Source: Chrysopilus asiliformis (lineage: Eukaryota > Arthropoda > Insecta > Diptera > Rhagionidae). From it: a stretch of DNA of 64,000 nucleotides. The stretch lies in contig OZ035962.1 of assembly GCA_964034945.1 (NCBI GenBank), positions 29,154,943 to 29,218,942 on the forward strand, in the 5' to 3' direction. Positions 23,801 to 36,900 of this stretch are shown piece by piece; position 1 is the stretch's first letter, and each line of letters opens with the position of its first letter. Below the pieces are notes generated by a model, which saw nothing but the letters and a program-made list of their open reading frames with translations, did not search any database and was not told the origin of the DNA. Position numbers and translations under genes: made by a program.

Positions 23801-23957
23801 GAAAATTCTTTAAGTTTTGTTTTTGTGACAAAGAATTTGATTTTCTTTAGGAAATATTATTGGACGTTTTAACAAAGTTATGCATAATTTGGTCGAAGCG
23901 AAACACCATTTTTCTCGAATTTTAAATAGCATAAATTTTTTTTTTGTTTGTGTAGTT
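20871..23957. other. non-repetitive stretch, no gene recognised
   Basis: Open frames at 20855-21262 (minus) and 22320-22541 (minus) show no motifs that I recognise. 22320-23200 is less AT-rich and not repeated in this window. AGCAGGGTGAGTGG at 22988-23001 is a strong donor-like match and could close an untranslated exon, but nothing else supports one. Confidence 0.35.
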
Positions 23958-23967
23958 GTCTAAAAAC

Positions 23968-24204
23968 CATGGCCGAATTATACAAGGTCTGCTGGTTATT
24001 TTTTGACAGCCACCATTTTGCTACGTCATCGGCAAGAAATTCTTATAAGACTCAATGGGAATTTTCCCTAATTCTCAAATCTAGCTAACATCTAGCTAAA
24101 CAACTCCGTACGCACAATCAACATTACAAAGAATTTCTTGCCGATGACGTAGAAAAATGGTGGCTGTCAAAAAATAACCAGCAGACCTTGTATAACTCGG
24201 CCAC
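23968..24204. mobile_element. long-TIR MITE with 10-bp target duplication
   Basis: This 237-bp element has about 73-bp inverted arms (GGCCGAATTATACAAGG, TGGTTATTTTTTGACAGCC, ACGTCATCGGCAAGAAATTC) around an 85-bp centre. Exact GTCTAAAAAC lies at 23958-23967 and 24205-24214. Long arms and a 9-10-bp duplication resemble Mutator-like or Foldback elements. Confidence 0.82.
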
Positions 24205-24289
24205 GTCTAAAAACGAAGTTGGTATTTTTTTTATAACTCGAGAACGCGTTAATCTGGTGACTTGAAATTTTTATACTCTATGATTTATC

Positions 24290-24545
24290 ACATAGGAGTA
24301 TATTAGTTTAAGTGTACCGTTTGTAACGCACCGAACCAATCATCGGACACAAAAATGAACTACACCAGCGTAATAGGAATTATAAAATATTTTGATTAAA
24401 ATATTTTGCATGTCCATCCGTCTGTCTGTATCTGTCTGTCAGTCTGTCTGTCTGTCTGTCCGTGAACATCATAACTTTCAAAACGTTTCTCGTAAATTAC
24501 TAGTGTTAGATAAACTGAAGTTGTACATTTGACGCTCCTATCGGT
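24290..24545 (+). repeat. diverged family A relative (A')
   Basis: GTTTGTAACGCACCGAACC, ACACAAAAATGAACTACACC, ATTTTGCATGTCC and a CTGTCTGTC tract are in the family A order. A related piece lies at 48705-48870. Family A-like sequence resumes near 25210-25330 (CGATTATCTCGAAAACGG, CATACATAAAAACCCAATCG), so 24546-25205 may be an insertion. Confidence 0.65.
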
Positions 24546-24568
24546 ATTTCACATTTAGTTTACCTTGG

Positions 24569-25159
24569 TGTAATAGAGGCAACAGATACGTTCCTCGGCG
24601 TTGACGAGTCCAGTGCCATGGTAATCGTGCGTCGGTTTCTCTGACTCCTGTGAATAAAAAGAATGAGATGTAAGTCTACGCGACTTAGTGAGTGTATAAA
24701 TTATCTCCCCCTAACACTAACGGATTGTACGAGTGCGACACACGCAGCTCGTCATCTAAGGCAACGGCACCGGATGTGTTGTGCAGTGACACACGCTCAC
24801 ACGGCGAGTCACGCAGGCTCAGACGACACACGTCTATTCTTCACAGCGCCTCACATCACGATGCTCCACTCTCAATTTCTGTGACCGACGGTAAAGCTAA
24901 CTAATACGCACAAATCACCTCCCTCGAACTACTAACAGACGATAAGCTTTAATCGGCCCTTTTTCCTAAAATAAAGCTAACTAAACAAGCGTTATACTAC
25001 TCACTGTTTGAGATTCCTCAACACTCGCGATTTTCCCTTTACTTCGGTCACAAGGCACGGCTGTCAGACACACACTGAAACAGACCGAAACGTGCGCCAC
25101 AGTACTCGATACAGAGTACTTAAAAGTGAGCCAGCTGTTCTACTTTTAAAAGGACTACA
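24569..25159 (-). mobile_element. GC-richer island, possible solo LTR
   Basis: The stretch has TGTAAT and ACTACA at its ends, is clearly less AT-rich than its surroundings and interrupts a family A-like repeat. On the minus strand it has a TTTCAGTGTGTGTC initiator-like motif. No target duplication was found and no internal retroelement sequence follows. Frames at 24663-24904 are not recognised. Confidence 0.3.
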
Positions 25160-25609
25160 TCTAATTAAATAATTATCCTATTCCGTAACCCTAGGCTAAG
25201 TTCTTGACAAACCCCCAGACAAACGAAACAGTTTTTTTTTGCGATTATCTCGAAAACGGCGAGTCATATTGAAAAATTTAATAAGGTAAAATGTGTTTAG
25301 AATACGATTTTACATAACTCATCCATACATAAAAACCCAATCGAAGCACTTTTTTCCACCTCCCCTATATAAACATTTCATTTTTTGCGAGTTTTCCAGA
25401 AACTTCAAGTTTTTCACCACATTTTTCTGATTAGAATAAATATTTAGCAGATAACTAAACATCTCTTTAACTTTTTTGCGAAAAACTATGAATTTCCTTT
25501 CGAAATTAAGAATTTCAATATTCGACATGGAAATCTTGAAGGTATAACGATTTTTTTTTTTTTCAAAACAATATAAGTTATTTCTCGGGTTTTCGGTGCT
25601 AATAAACCT

Positions 25610-25656
25610 ATTTCAAAAATTTTAACTTTGACAATGACGGGTATGTAAGCTAGTTC
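25610..25656 (+). repeat. family B 3'-end remnant
   Basis: TTTAACTTTGACAATGACGGGTATGTAAGCTAGTT-like sequence matches the 3' end of family B (ACCCGGCAACGACGGGT then ATGCAAGCTAGT) with several changes. Confidence 0.5.
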
Positions 25657-25659
25657 CAT

Positions 25660-28600
25660 ATAAATCTTGTGCGATATTAAACTTCCTCTAAGTGAATCTC
25701 CTTATTTTTCAGCCTTCGAAATTTTGTATGGCTCTTTTGTAACAATTACTCCCCTTGAAAACTCTTTCCTGCACGATCCACCTTTAATTGAGATGGACCT
25801 CAACTGTTAATAACACTTTCTAGTTTTCATCTTGCCAACATACTTTAAAAAGGCAATTAGTAGTACAAAGTAAACCTTTGTGTGAAAATATAATATAGCA
25901 CAATCTCTACCAAATTAATTGAGCTAGAAATTTTACACACAATTTTATTCGTAAAAAAAAGCCAAAATGAGCAAAATCGTAATCCGATTTTCAGTCAATT
26001 TTTTAATCTGAATATATTACTTCAGATAACAAATATCCGGAACATTAAAATTTATTTAAATTATGTATTAATAAAACTAAGTGATTTCCTATCCACCTCA
26101 ACACATATGGGTTTTTATTTCATCTTTTCAAACAAAATAAAAATCGCATCAAAACGCCAACCGAATGGAATAAAATGACAAACAAATACCAAATTTTTTA
26201 TGACATTATTTAATACAAGAAAAATGCTTACTGGTCATACAAACAGGATTCTAAATATTTTTGTTCCCTGCAGCGTTTTTAGTAATAAAACGACATTAAA
26301 TAATCATTCAATAAAATCGCTGGGAAAAGTTTTAATACGTCCATAACATTGGAATTTCTCTGTGTCCGCATTCGTGTATGGGTGACTTTTATATATGTCA
26401 AGGGTAGCCTTGCTGATATTGAACTCCTTGTTCCCGGATGATGGATTTTATGGGATCCCATTAAAAACAAACCTATATCCTGTATCATCCATATATTTTT
26501 ACCGTGGATACTTTCCAAGCGCAAAGAGGTCCATCGGAAATATTTTTATATTAGATATTCTATGTGTGTTTGTGTTGCTTTATTCTAACAGGATATATGA
26601 AAAGGCAACTGTAAAAAGGGAAAAAAAATAATAAATTCCGATGTCAACGTATTTGTGCATTTAAAAGTTTTTCCCAAATTGCCCACATGTTTGCGTTGAA
26701 ACGACAAAACTTTTGCGATGCAATAGCCTCATCGGCGCAATGTTTACGTGGAGTCTCTACTGGTCACAACGTTGTTTTTTTTTTGTTGATGAAAAAAAGA
26801 AAATCCCAAAAAAACATACCCCCAAAATCTCTATACAAAACACATTTCAACAACAAAGCAGCTGCGGTCGTTTGCGATGGTTAACAGGACACCAGAGAAA
26901 ATTTGATATTTTCCGCGTTGTCTTTTTCTATTGAGGGCATTTCCGAGCTCTCGGAAAACCTGATCCACAGAAAAAAAAATTTAAATGTGATGACGATAGT
27001 GGCATTCGTCTAAAAACATCAGAGGAGGAAACCATAAAATAAAAGCACGTCCACGACAATAACATTTTCCGCCAAAAAGACGCTTTTCAACTGTTACCGT
27101 TGATTGCTGTCGTTCCATTTTTTCGTTTTTTTTTTTTCATTTCTATTTTGAAAAAGTGAAACAGCAGAAAAAACGCTTGTTTTATTCATAGAAAGGGACG
27201 AGGAAGGATATATGAGCGAACTTTTATAGTACCAAGCGGATTTTTATGCAAAACAGGCCCCGAAACATAAATGATCACCCCTGTGGGAGCTTTATGTATA
27301 TGGCGACCATCATTAAATTGGGACAATTTTAAAGCGCTCCACAGTCTTTTATTATGAAAAAAAATATCTTAAGGGAACATCGTGTAACTGATGGTTGTCA
27401 AAAATTTAAATTATAATTTTTAAAGAGAATTAATCTATTTTCGAACATTAAATCTTGTGAAATCTAAACATGTACGAAAATATTTGATGTTCACTTAAAC
27501 AAAAATTTAAATTTTTTTTTGCATAAAAGTAATAAAAGTAGTGAAATATCTCATATAGTTTAAAGCGTAGGGAACTTTTTAGTCTCTCTAAAAACACACA
27601 AAACAAAAAAGCACACGAAACCAAACAAAAGAGGAAAAAAGCGCACAGAAAAATCAACCAAACATAAAAGGCCGCACATAAACTCTTATTGTGCCGATTT
27701 TTCGGGGCAAACTAAACAAATCACAAAAAATCCAAATATGAAGGAAAAATGCGCACCGAAGAAATCGTCGAATTTTAATGAATTTTACTGAATTTTACCG
27801 AAATATAAAACAGATATTTCCGACATAAAAAATTTTCCTTGTAGCAGTTTCAAATCTCTACGGGTGAAAGATTTATCCTAACAAAATTAAAATTAAACCC
27901 TTTTCTTTATTTTCTCAAAAAGTAAAGAATTTTATTGTTCCCGTGACACTGTAGAGATTATGATTATTATTCCACTCCAGTTAAAGCTATTGGAATGAAT
28001 TTCCCAATAAAACTATTTCGCCCTTAATAATCCGATTCTCCCCCAAACGTAAATTGTAAAACTGTAAAATCATACTTGGCACAGATTCGTGTACGCCCAA
28101 TGAAATCGTTTATGTTTTCGAAATGTAACGAAATTGTTTTAGTCTCCAATCGTCAACTCCTATTTCTCTTCTCACCACCCATCTTCCGGTCCACAACACC
28201 ATCTATTATCTAGGACTATTTACCTATACACAAACAAATAATTTTTGGGGTAGGCATTAAAGCGATATTTTGTGCAACAAAGTGTAAAATTTACGACTGT
28301 GTAAAATTATAACGAAATGCAAATGTCCTTGGTTGTGGGGATGGCCATAACACTAAACAGGACGAAATATTGGACTCGAAAAATATTACGAGTCTAGAGG
28401 GGGAAGCATTTAAATAAATTTTTAAATGTTTTTGAAGAGCCAGAAGTCCTGAAATGCCCATCGTTTCGGTTTTGTTGATGGAATTTTGGGGATGAATGAT
28501 CATTTTGCGATTATTGAACTTTGATGTCGTAACGCCAATTTTCAATTATTGTAATTTGGATCTTTGGAAAAAACACAGGAACAAAAGGAAATTCAGTGGA

Positions 28601-29375
28601 TGAGAAAATCAGCGGACGGCTGCGAAATTTATTGGAAAATATTTAATTTCATAAAACATATTAATTACGAGTAGTTTAACAAAAACTTTATTTTCCCAAA
28701 CACTATACGTATTCAAGCCATTCGATAGTATATGTAAAACGAATGAGATTTGAATTTATTGCGGGAATTAAAGCTAAATGCGAAACGTCTTAGACTTAGG
28801 TGAGTAAATTTATTTAAATTATGTTTCGTACCAGCAGGATCCAATTACGGACTCTTAATTATAACGCAACGTTATCAGTTATTTCGACTTATTTTGCCGT
28901 CACGCGACAATATTTGGGGTTTTTCTTGACAGTTTTCCAGCTAGACGAGAGTATTTTTTATTTAACATTTCCACTCGAATTAACTGAAATAGAAGTAGAA
29001 ATGTTAAAAATGACCTCATGCTATGTTAAACTGTTGGTGACCTCAAAATTGATGTCATTCTTTGCACGACCTTACATTAGTCATAACTATGTTAAAACAA
29101 TCAAATTATGAAAACAAAAACTTTTTAGTTATGATTTCATATTTAAGTCCGATTAAGTCTTTAATTTGCCCCAGTGTGATATCTTTGATGAAATCATCGT
29201 GAACTTGAAATGAACGTTTTTTTTTTTTTAAATGATGGCCAATTAAAAGAGTAATAAGTATATGAATAATTTGAAAGAAGGAACACGGTGTAAGATAGCC
29301 AACACAGACCCATCCACGTGTCACGATGTCAATCCAAATTTGTATCTTTTATATTTAATTGTGGTGAATAAGATA
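25660..29375. other. AT-rich DNA, no gene recognised
   Basis: No supportable coding region. The sequence is mostly unique in this window, with poly-T/A runs and some inverted AT-rich motifs. Confidence 0.45.
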
Positions 29376-29534
29376 TGGGGCTCTCCAAAAATTCGTCATA
29401 CTTTTATGAGGAAGAGGATCTGCGGTAAATTGACAGCGGCACTAAACTCCATGCGAAAAAGCCTGACGAGGGAGGGAATATGAGGGTTCAAAAAGCCTAA
29501 AATTAGCGTGACGTACTCTATGGAGAGCCCTCAA
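29376..29534. repeat. small TIR element GGGCTCTCCA
   Basis: GGGGCTCTCCAAAAATTCGTC at the left is mirrored by GACGTACTCTATGGAGAGCCC at the right. Related fragments with CCATAAAA..CGTCA occur near 9300, 12860, 43757 and 63300. Confidence 0.6.
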
Positions 29535-29973
29535 ATTATTGAATATACAAAATTCCATCCCATTTTTTAAATTATATGAGATTTTTCAGTTATATTTCCC
29601 TAAATCACCCATGTTTCAAAACCCTAATTAAAGTCTATATGGTTAAGAAAATAAAGTTGCTTATTTATTAATCTCTACTTAAATATCTAAAAAAAGATTC
29701 CCATGTAATCGAAATAAAGTTTAATGTTAATTTGACGAAATGATTTTAATGGAATCGAAACAAAGCACATAATAATTATTAATTATGCTGGAAAGATCTT
29801 ATTATTAATAAATATTTTTTTGGATTAGTTGAAATAGTTCTCTATCTTAATTTATCATATCTCTCATTAGTGATAGAGTATTAAATAATCTGGTAACCTG
29901 TCTATATTTAGTTTCGATTTTCTCGTAATAAGATTTAATTAACACATGATTATAATGTTATTCTCTTTGACAG

Positions 29974-30161
29974 GTCTTACAATGTGTTATCAAAGGCCTT
30001 CACAAAATCATAATACTTTCGATGAAAAACCAACACATTCGCCACACACACATAAATGGAGTGAGCCGTACTTCGATTTGAATATGCCGCGAAATGTGAC
30101 GTCATTAGTGGGAAAATCTGCATATCTTGGATGTCGCGTTAGGAATTTAGGCAATAAAACG
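29974..30161 (+). CDS. dpr: dpr exon: N-terminal linker and start of Ig1
   Basis: The acceptor is TTCTCTTTGACAG just before 29974 and the donor is GTAAGT at 30162. It starts with two bases of a split codon, so the upstream exon must end in phase 1, and it ends at a codon boundary after NLGNKT. It encodes a polar, His-rich linker and then the first Ig1 strands with the first cysteine (YLGCRV). An ATG at 29946 precedes the acceptor but is intronic. Confidence 0.9.
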
Positions 30162-33100
30162 GTAAGTTGGAGTTTTTTTTTCACAAAATTTTAATGTTAA
30201 GAAGTAAGAAAAGTTCTTCTAAATGGGTTATAGCCCGGATTCTGAAACGAGCTGACACCCTGGGTCGAATTGGCACTAAGCCGTTTTCAACTTAAAAATG
30301 TTGAGAACCACTTACTTAAAGTATTAAACAAATACAATAAATTTTTGTAAATATAGGCGGTGGAATCTACTTGGGTAATATGAAAAGGCCTGGGCCCGTA
30401 TTCTAGAACTCGTACCGAGTCAAATCTCTACTGAGTGGTACAAAAAGGGATTCTTGACTCGGAAACGAGCGATCTCTCTCAAAAGATAGTTTCAGATTCA
30501 TATTGACCTTACTCGGCAGGCTAACGTCACCGAGTATTTACTCGCAAGAAATCGCTCGTTTCCGAGTTCAAGAATCGCTTTTTGTACCACTCGGTAGAGA
30601 TTTGACTCGGTACGGATTCTAGAATTAGGCCCCTGGTTTGTGCAATTTTTTTTAACCATCTAAGGTCTCTTTCGATAGAAACCTTGCGCTGAAAGAACGA
30701 TACACGATTTTGCCCCTAAACTAACTTTTGAAACAGTGAAGTTTTCACTTTGGTTGAGAACTTTTTGGAAAGGGCACAGTGTCTAATTTCATCCATATAT
30801 GGCTTCAAAAGCCACCGAATTGCAGGGGGATGGTGAGGGGTTAACGAACGGGTTCAAAAGTTAGCCCAGTGGCACGAAAAACGCTATTTCTTGCATGGTT
30901 CTTTCAAATCAATCGGTCGATTAATTTTACAGTCACAGCCTTAACAACAAGTTAAATTGGGTTGACTTTTTGGCTAAAACTTTCTGCGTCATTTTCATTT
31001 TCCTGTAAAGAAAAACAAAGTGGAAAACTGCGTCAAAAAATTATGTAATTTTCCTTCAATTTTGATCCTGTGGTAATATACTGATATTAATTAAGTTGAT
31101 GTTTTTTTTTTAAATATTCGAGACTACGATTCGTGACTAACGTTAAATATATGCAGATTTTTATTTTTCAGCCATTTGAACTTCGAGGCTTTTATCCTTA
31201 ATGGGTTAACAACGCTTGAAGGCAGACAATAGAACAGAAGAATTAAAAGAAACAAAAAAAAATTTTTTTTTTAATTTTAAAAAGTTTTCTTTAAGTTTAA
31301 GGGGTGGGACATTTGCGGTAGTGGCAGCTAGCGGTTAGGGGCAATTTCATAAAAAATTATAGTGTAAAGGTAGAACGACGAGGGAAGGAGTGCTGAAGAA
31401 GTTAAAATTATTTTACGCACGGCACCAAATTAATTTCTACAGAGTGTTTAAAAACAGTTGTATTTTCAATAAAAGTTTAACCAAAGTTAAACAGATATCA
31501 CGAAATTAAAAATATTTTTGCGGTAATTTTATCCTTAATGATTTGCAATTTTGTGCCGCTAGAAATAACCATGAAATGGAGAAAGAAAAATATTTTCCCT
31601 GATGAATTACGAAAAACCTCGTTAAAAATTATGCAATTATTCGAAGCTTTTTCAGTTATTGATTGATTACACAAAAGAATGATTTTATCCCTACTGATAT
31701 TAATTCTGTAATTAATAGAGCCGCTTTTGTTAAAACTTTCCTTTGTAATGCACAGAGAAAAACGCATATATTCAGTAAAAGTATGTATAAAGTTTTCCCT
31801 TATTCATATTGACACAAAAAAAGCATAAAAAACTAATACCATGAAGAAACTTTAATAGTACGAGGCTAAATAAATATTTTCACGATACAAACGGAATTAT
31901 TACGAAAAAGAGGCGCTAATGGATTGCTCTATTTACAAATCCTCCGCATCAACTTCATTCAACCTGCATGTTAAACAGACGAGCTTATAGACGATGACAA
32001 TCAACATATGCTCATATGCTACAATAGACGTACATATTCTAAATAAATGGTTCCATTGACCCCGAAAAATTCTCTGATGATGAGGTGAAAAGAATAATAA
32101 AGTTATGAAAATATTTATTTTCTATAGATTCTGAATATAGTCAATGAACATACGTTTAACGCAAACAAAGGGTGAACTTAATTTAATTCATTTATGCTAC
32201 ACCATTGAAAATGTATGTGCTATCTAATGCTATCAACATGATAATGGAAAAAAATCTAACAAAAAGCCACCAAATTCAAACAAATAAATAATGAACAAGA
32301 AAACTGGAATAAAATGGAAATTGTCACGGTTTTGTTAATCAATTGGAGTGAATTTTCCCTCTTAGATAGGCTTCAAATTTTCACATGCAGTTTTCGTTTG
32401 AAATTCCGCTCTGCATTCATTCGATTTCATTGAATTATTTCAATGAGTGTTTTACAAATAAAATCATTTGAATATAATTAAAATAGCATTTGTCTTTGCT
32501 TGACAAACAATATTGTGAACCTTTGGTTTTCAATAAATTCAGATTATTGAAATATTTCAAGCTATCAAACTAGATTTTGAACGAATATTTTACACGAATA
32601 TTTGACTAAAGGCCAGTATTTTCCACTAATTTTTGTCATATTAAAATTAATTAAAATTAAATTTTATTGGCAAATAAAAGTTTTTCTTCCATTGAACTTT
32701 ACTATAATATTTTTCGTCTGTATTTTACAAAGTACATTAAAACATTTATTTAATTGATCGAAATTCTTTTTAAAAATACATAGTCCTCGTCCAATTTTTT
32801 TTTTTTTTTGGATTTCTCGGTATGGAGTTCAGTACGGTCGTCGTCGTCACTATATCGCAGAACCCTCTTTGACGTATTTTATGAATAGCCGCTCGCTTAC
32901 TACGCTACTGACTGTACTGCGGTACTATAAACCCCCCTTAACATCGAAATATGGCTTTGCAAACCCTTTCATTTAAGACACCACATGGAGTCATTTAAGG
33001 CCCCACAAAAACTTTTTCAAAATTTCACCCAAAAATTTTAAGAGTCGTTAAAGAACAACACCACTGCCTGAATAGTGAAATTGAGGATGTCCCAAACCAA

Positions 33101-33885
33101 TTGACAGAAATTAATTTTAATCGCAACAAACGATAAATAAATAATAAAAACACAATTTTTATTAGAAATATCAACTTGACTTGTCATATTTTTATATCCA
33201 ATATCGATAATATCAATAATAGCGGCTCCACACTCTCACCGGATGCAGACAAATCACAGCCCCGTTTATCATTTTGGACAATTTGATATATATTGAATTA
33301 CGACTTAAAATTCTGGCTAACGATAAAAATATATGCTAAATAATATGCAGTCGAACAAGTGTCTGCCGATTTTACCGGGTTTCAAGTGGCGTACCTCTGG
33401 CAATATTAATCCGATCCGGTCACAATGACGTGAATTTGCAAAGTGACATTTTATAGAGAAAACATAACAAAAGCTATAATTGCCAGTCTGGCAATCATTG
33501 GAGACCCGTATGGTAATATTCGTATCAAAATTCGAACAGTTATACCAAAATTCCAATTTGAAGTCAAACTTTCCAATAAGATTTTTTAAAACTTATTCCA
33601 ATCGGATTTTGATGTATGGGAGTTTTATGTAGAATCATATCCTAAATAACTTTTGTTCTTGGACTTTTTTGATAAGATGCACCGTTTTTGAGATATTCAC
33701 AAAAAAACATTTTCGTTCGTATGGGGGGTACCCCCCCTAATGGTCCATTTTTATCCATTAACGAACTTAGCCTCGCATTTTACGAAAAACGGATCTGCGC
33801 AAAATTTCAAGTCTCTAGCTCAAACCGTGCGCCTGCAATCCGCGCCACAGACAGACGGACGGACAGACAGACGGACGGACGGACG

Positions 33886-33917
<32 letters not shown>

Positions 33918-36900
33918 GACGGACATGCAAAATTCAATTTTTTTTATCATTCTAAACACACTGGTATAATTCATTTTTGTGTGTGATGACGGGATCTTGG
34001 CGTTACAAACGGTAAGGCAAAGTTAATATACCCTTTGGTTTCACCATACGGGTATAAAAAGTTGTGATATTGCAGTTTGAAAATAAGCGAGAACGACGAT
34101 ATTCTACTTCAAAAAAAGAATGAACGCAACGCTGACGACCAAAAAAGTTTTATTTTGAATCATTTGAAAAAGGCAGGATACAAAACGAATATCGAAGTGT
34201 GGGTGCCGCATGATTTCAAGCAAAAAAATTTAATCGACGTCAGTACATGTACACCTTTAACGACCCGGAAAAATTGAGAGCGCTTGGCTTGAAAGTTTTT
34301 TGCATCCGCCGTATTGCACCATCAAATTATAATTTATTTCCCTCAAGACTTGCTTAATGAAAAATGAAAAAATGTGACTCTCCCAACCTGACAACCATAA
34401 CTATGATTTGCCTGCATCTGGCGAGAGTATGGAGTTGGCATAAAATGTATTCAAAATATTATTCAACAATTAGCTTTTCGGTTCTTTCTGGATATGTGAA
34501 CTACAACATCACCCTCTACGATTTGCTTCTTTGTACCAATCGGAGTTTCTACCATAAATAATTTCAAAGAGACAAACGCTTTTCCAATCGGCAAAATATC
34601 GTTAATAACTTCATCGTCGGGAAAGCTTACCTGCATCCGGTATGAGCGCTGTAAAAATGTTAAATATTTTCTTTTTAAAAAAGGAGTTTTTTTTTTTAAA
34701 AAAAAAAGGTATCAAAAATACCTCCATCAAAGGACATTTTTTGGTGTATTTTTCATACTTTGTACACTCAGAAAAATGTCCATGTCAACTTTTTGTCAGG
34801 TTAACTCTGACCGCTAGCTGGCTTACAGAGGTTTCCATTACATGACATTACGTCCTCAAAATGCCTATCTAAGGTCAACTCGTGCAGCTCCCAATGCCCT
34901 ACTTCACCTGCTGGTGGCTTAATTTCAGAATTTCTCCGACCACAGGTCAACACAGTTTTACTTTCCCTCATGCAGGCGAACGCGCGCCTGCCCGAGGCCA
35001 ATTACGCCGTATATAGGTCGAGTTAGCCTCCATTTTTCTGAGTGTACTTTCCCAAAATTAAAAATGAGTACACATCAAGACTTTTACCATCGAATAATTG
35101 GAAAATATTAATTGTTTTATTAATAAACACAATTCTTCAATTTTTACTACAAAATAAATCGAAGAAACCATAAACTGGAAAAAATAAATTGCTAGTTTGT
35201 TATTAACATTCATTGTCGTTAAATTGAGGTTGAAGAACATTCCATTATTCACTTTTAGGCAAACTCTTTGCTGAAAAAATCACTTATTTATATTATTTTT
35301 CAAAAACAAAAAAATATTTTCATGGTCAAAAAATCAAGCGTGAACGAATTACCACACTCGTTAAAACATTAATAATTTTGAATAAAATCACAGTTAAAAT
35401 TGCGTAAACTCTTAGAACCATTTTTGTAATTTACAGCAGAATTAAGAATTCGTGATAAACTAAAATCGCTAAAATTTGTGTTATCATTCGCCAAATATGG
35501 TTGTAGTATTGAAGTTTTCAATGTGAAATTCTAGATTGTATTATCCAGAATTTGAAATCTCGTGGCAATAATTTTCCAGACTAATGAACAGAAAAATTAT
35601 TTATTCGATAAAATTCACTGGAATAGCAACAGATATTTGTATGTTTGATCTTAATATGGCGGTCTGTAGATTTTTCATGACCATGAATTTTGAAACGATG
35701 AACAAAACTACCCGAAGGAAAATTTGATTAGTCAAAAGATATTCTCATACAATGGAACAGTTGGAAAAACCAACTTCCGACTATACGAGTAGTTCAGAAA
35801 TACCCCCAAATCACAAAAAAAAAAACATTTATCCAGACGCGCACTGGTGTGGTGGGACTGTAGAACGGTGCTAAAGTGGAGAGTGAAGAGTGCAGTTTTT
35901 AAAACGTAGACTAAAGTAAACTCAAGTAAGTTAACTAGATTTTGATACGCGCTGTCAAAAACTACACTTGCTACTTTTGTCACCATGCTACATGCTAACC
36001 ATCGCAGTGTGCGCTAGCAATATTTGATAATTAAAGTTTTAAATATTTCTTTATTTTATCTATTAGTTATAGTGGTTTATATGACGAATTTTTTTAGAAT
36101 AAAATCTTTTTAATAAAATAAAAAAGTTTAAAACCTACCTTCTGACCTAATTTATTCTTGTAATTTCAGGTGGCGTGGATAAGACACAGAGATCTTCACA
36201 TATTAACAGTTGGAACCTACACATACACAACAGATCAAAGATTTCAAACGACATTCCATCGCGATATTGAGGAATGGACGATGCAAATAAAATGGGCTCA
36301 AACAAGGGATGCTGGGACGTATGAGTGCCAAGTTTCAACACAACCAGTGAAAAGTTTCTCAGTAGATCTTAATATCGTTGGTAGGTCAATTTTAATAAAT
36401 CAGTTTGTTTCTTATTTCTTGTACTTTTTTTTTAATTTTTGATTATAAAAACGCAACGATCGACATTCAATTCAAAAATAAGACGCTATTAGTCAAGAAA
36501 AAACAGACTTCTTACATCAATACTACAGTGACGATGCATTCCATATAAATTCAGCTGGTTTATACCAGGGCCATGATGACGAATTTGCCAATATTTATGG
36601 CCCACTTCAAACTGTTGCTGGTCTGTATTTTAGAAAAGAAAAATAAATTATTTTATGGAATTGTTACTAACCTGAGCGGGTTTTATTTTTGCAAAATTGA
36701 ATGCTTTTAACGCAACAGCCACCTTTTTTTAAGTGTTTTTTAAATACTAACACACTGTTCGATTAACAGAGCTGAAAAGTAAATTATTTATAATTAAACT
36801 AAAACTATCAAACTTTATGGAAAGTTTAAGGTTTTTTATACCCGAAATGTTCTAAAAAAACTAAAATGTTTAAAAAATTAAGACATCCTTAATGAAAATT

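Noticed and set aside
33688..33969. Similar 80-93-codon frames with a Thr/Asp/Arg-repeat tail in several places (33688, 37118, 45853, 49931, 57306)
   Set aside because: They recur because family A is repeated; the frame crosses a GTCY microsatellite, both overlapping frames stay open, and nothing indicates a protein.
34801..35001. Conserved minus-strand frame in both family E copies (also 38185-38379)
   Set aside because: It is explained by identity of the MITE copies; E2 is rearranged inside the frame's start and no domain is recognisable.
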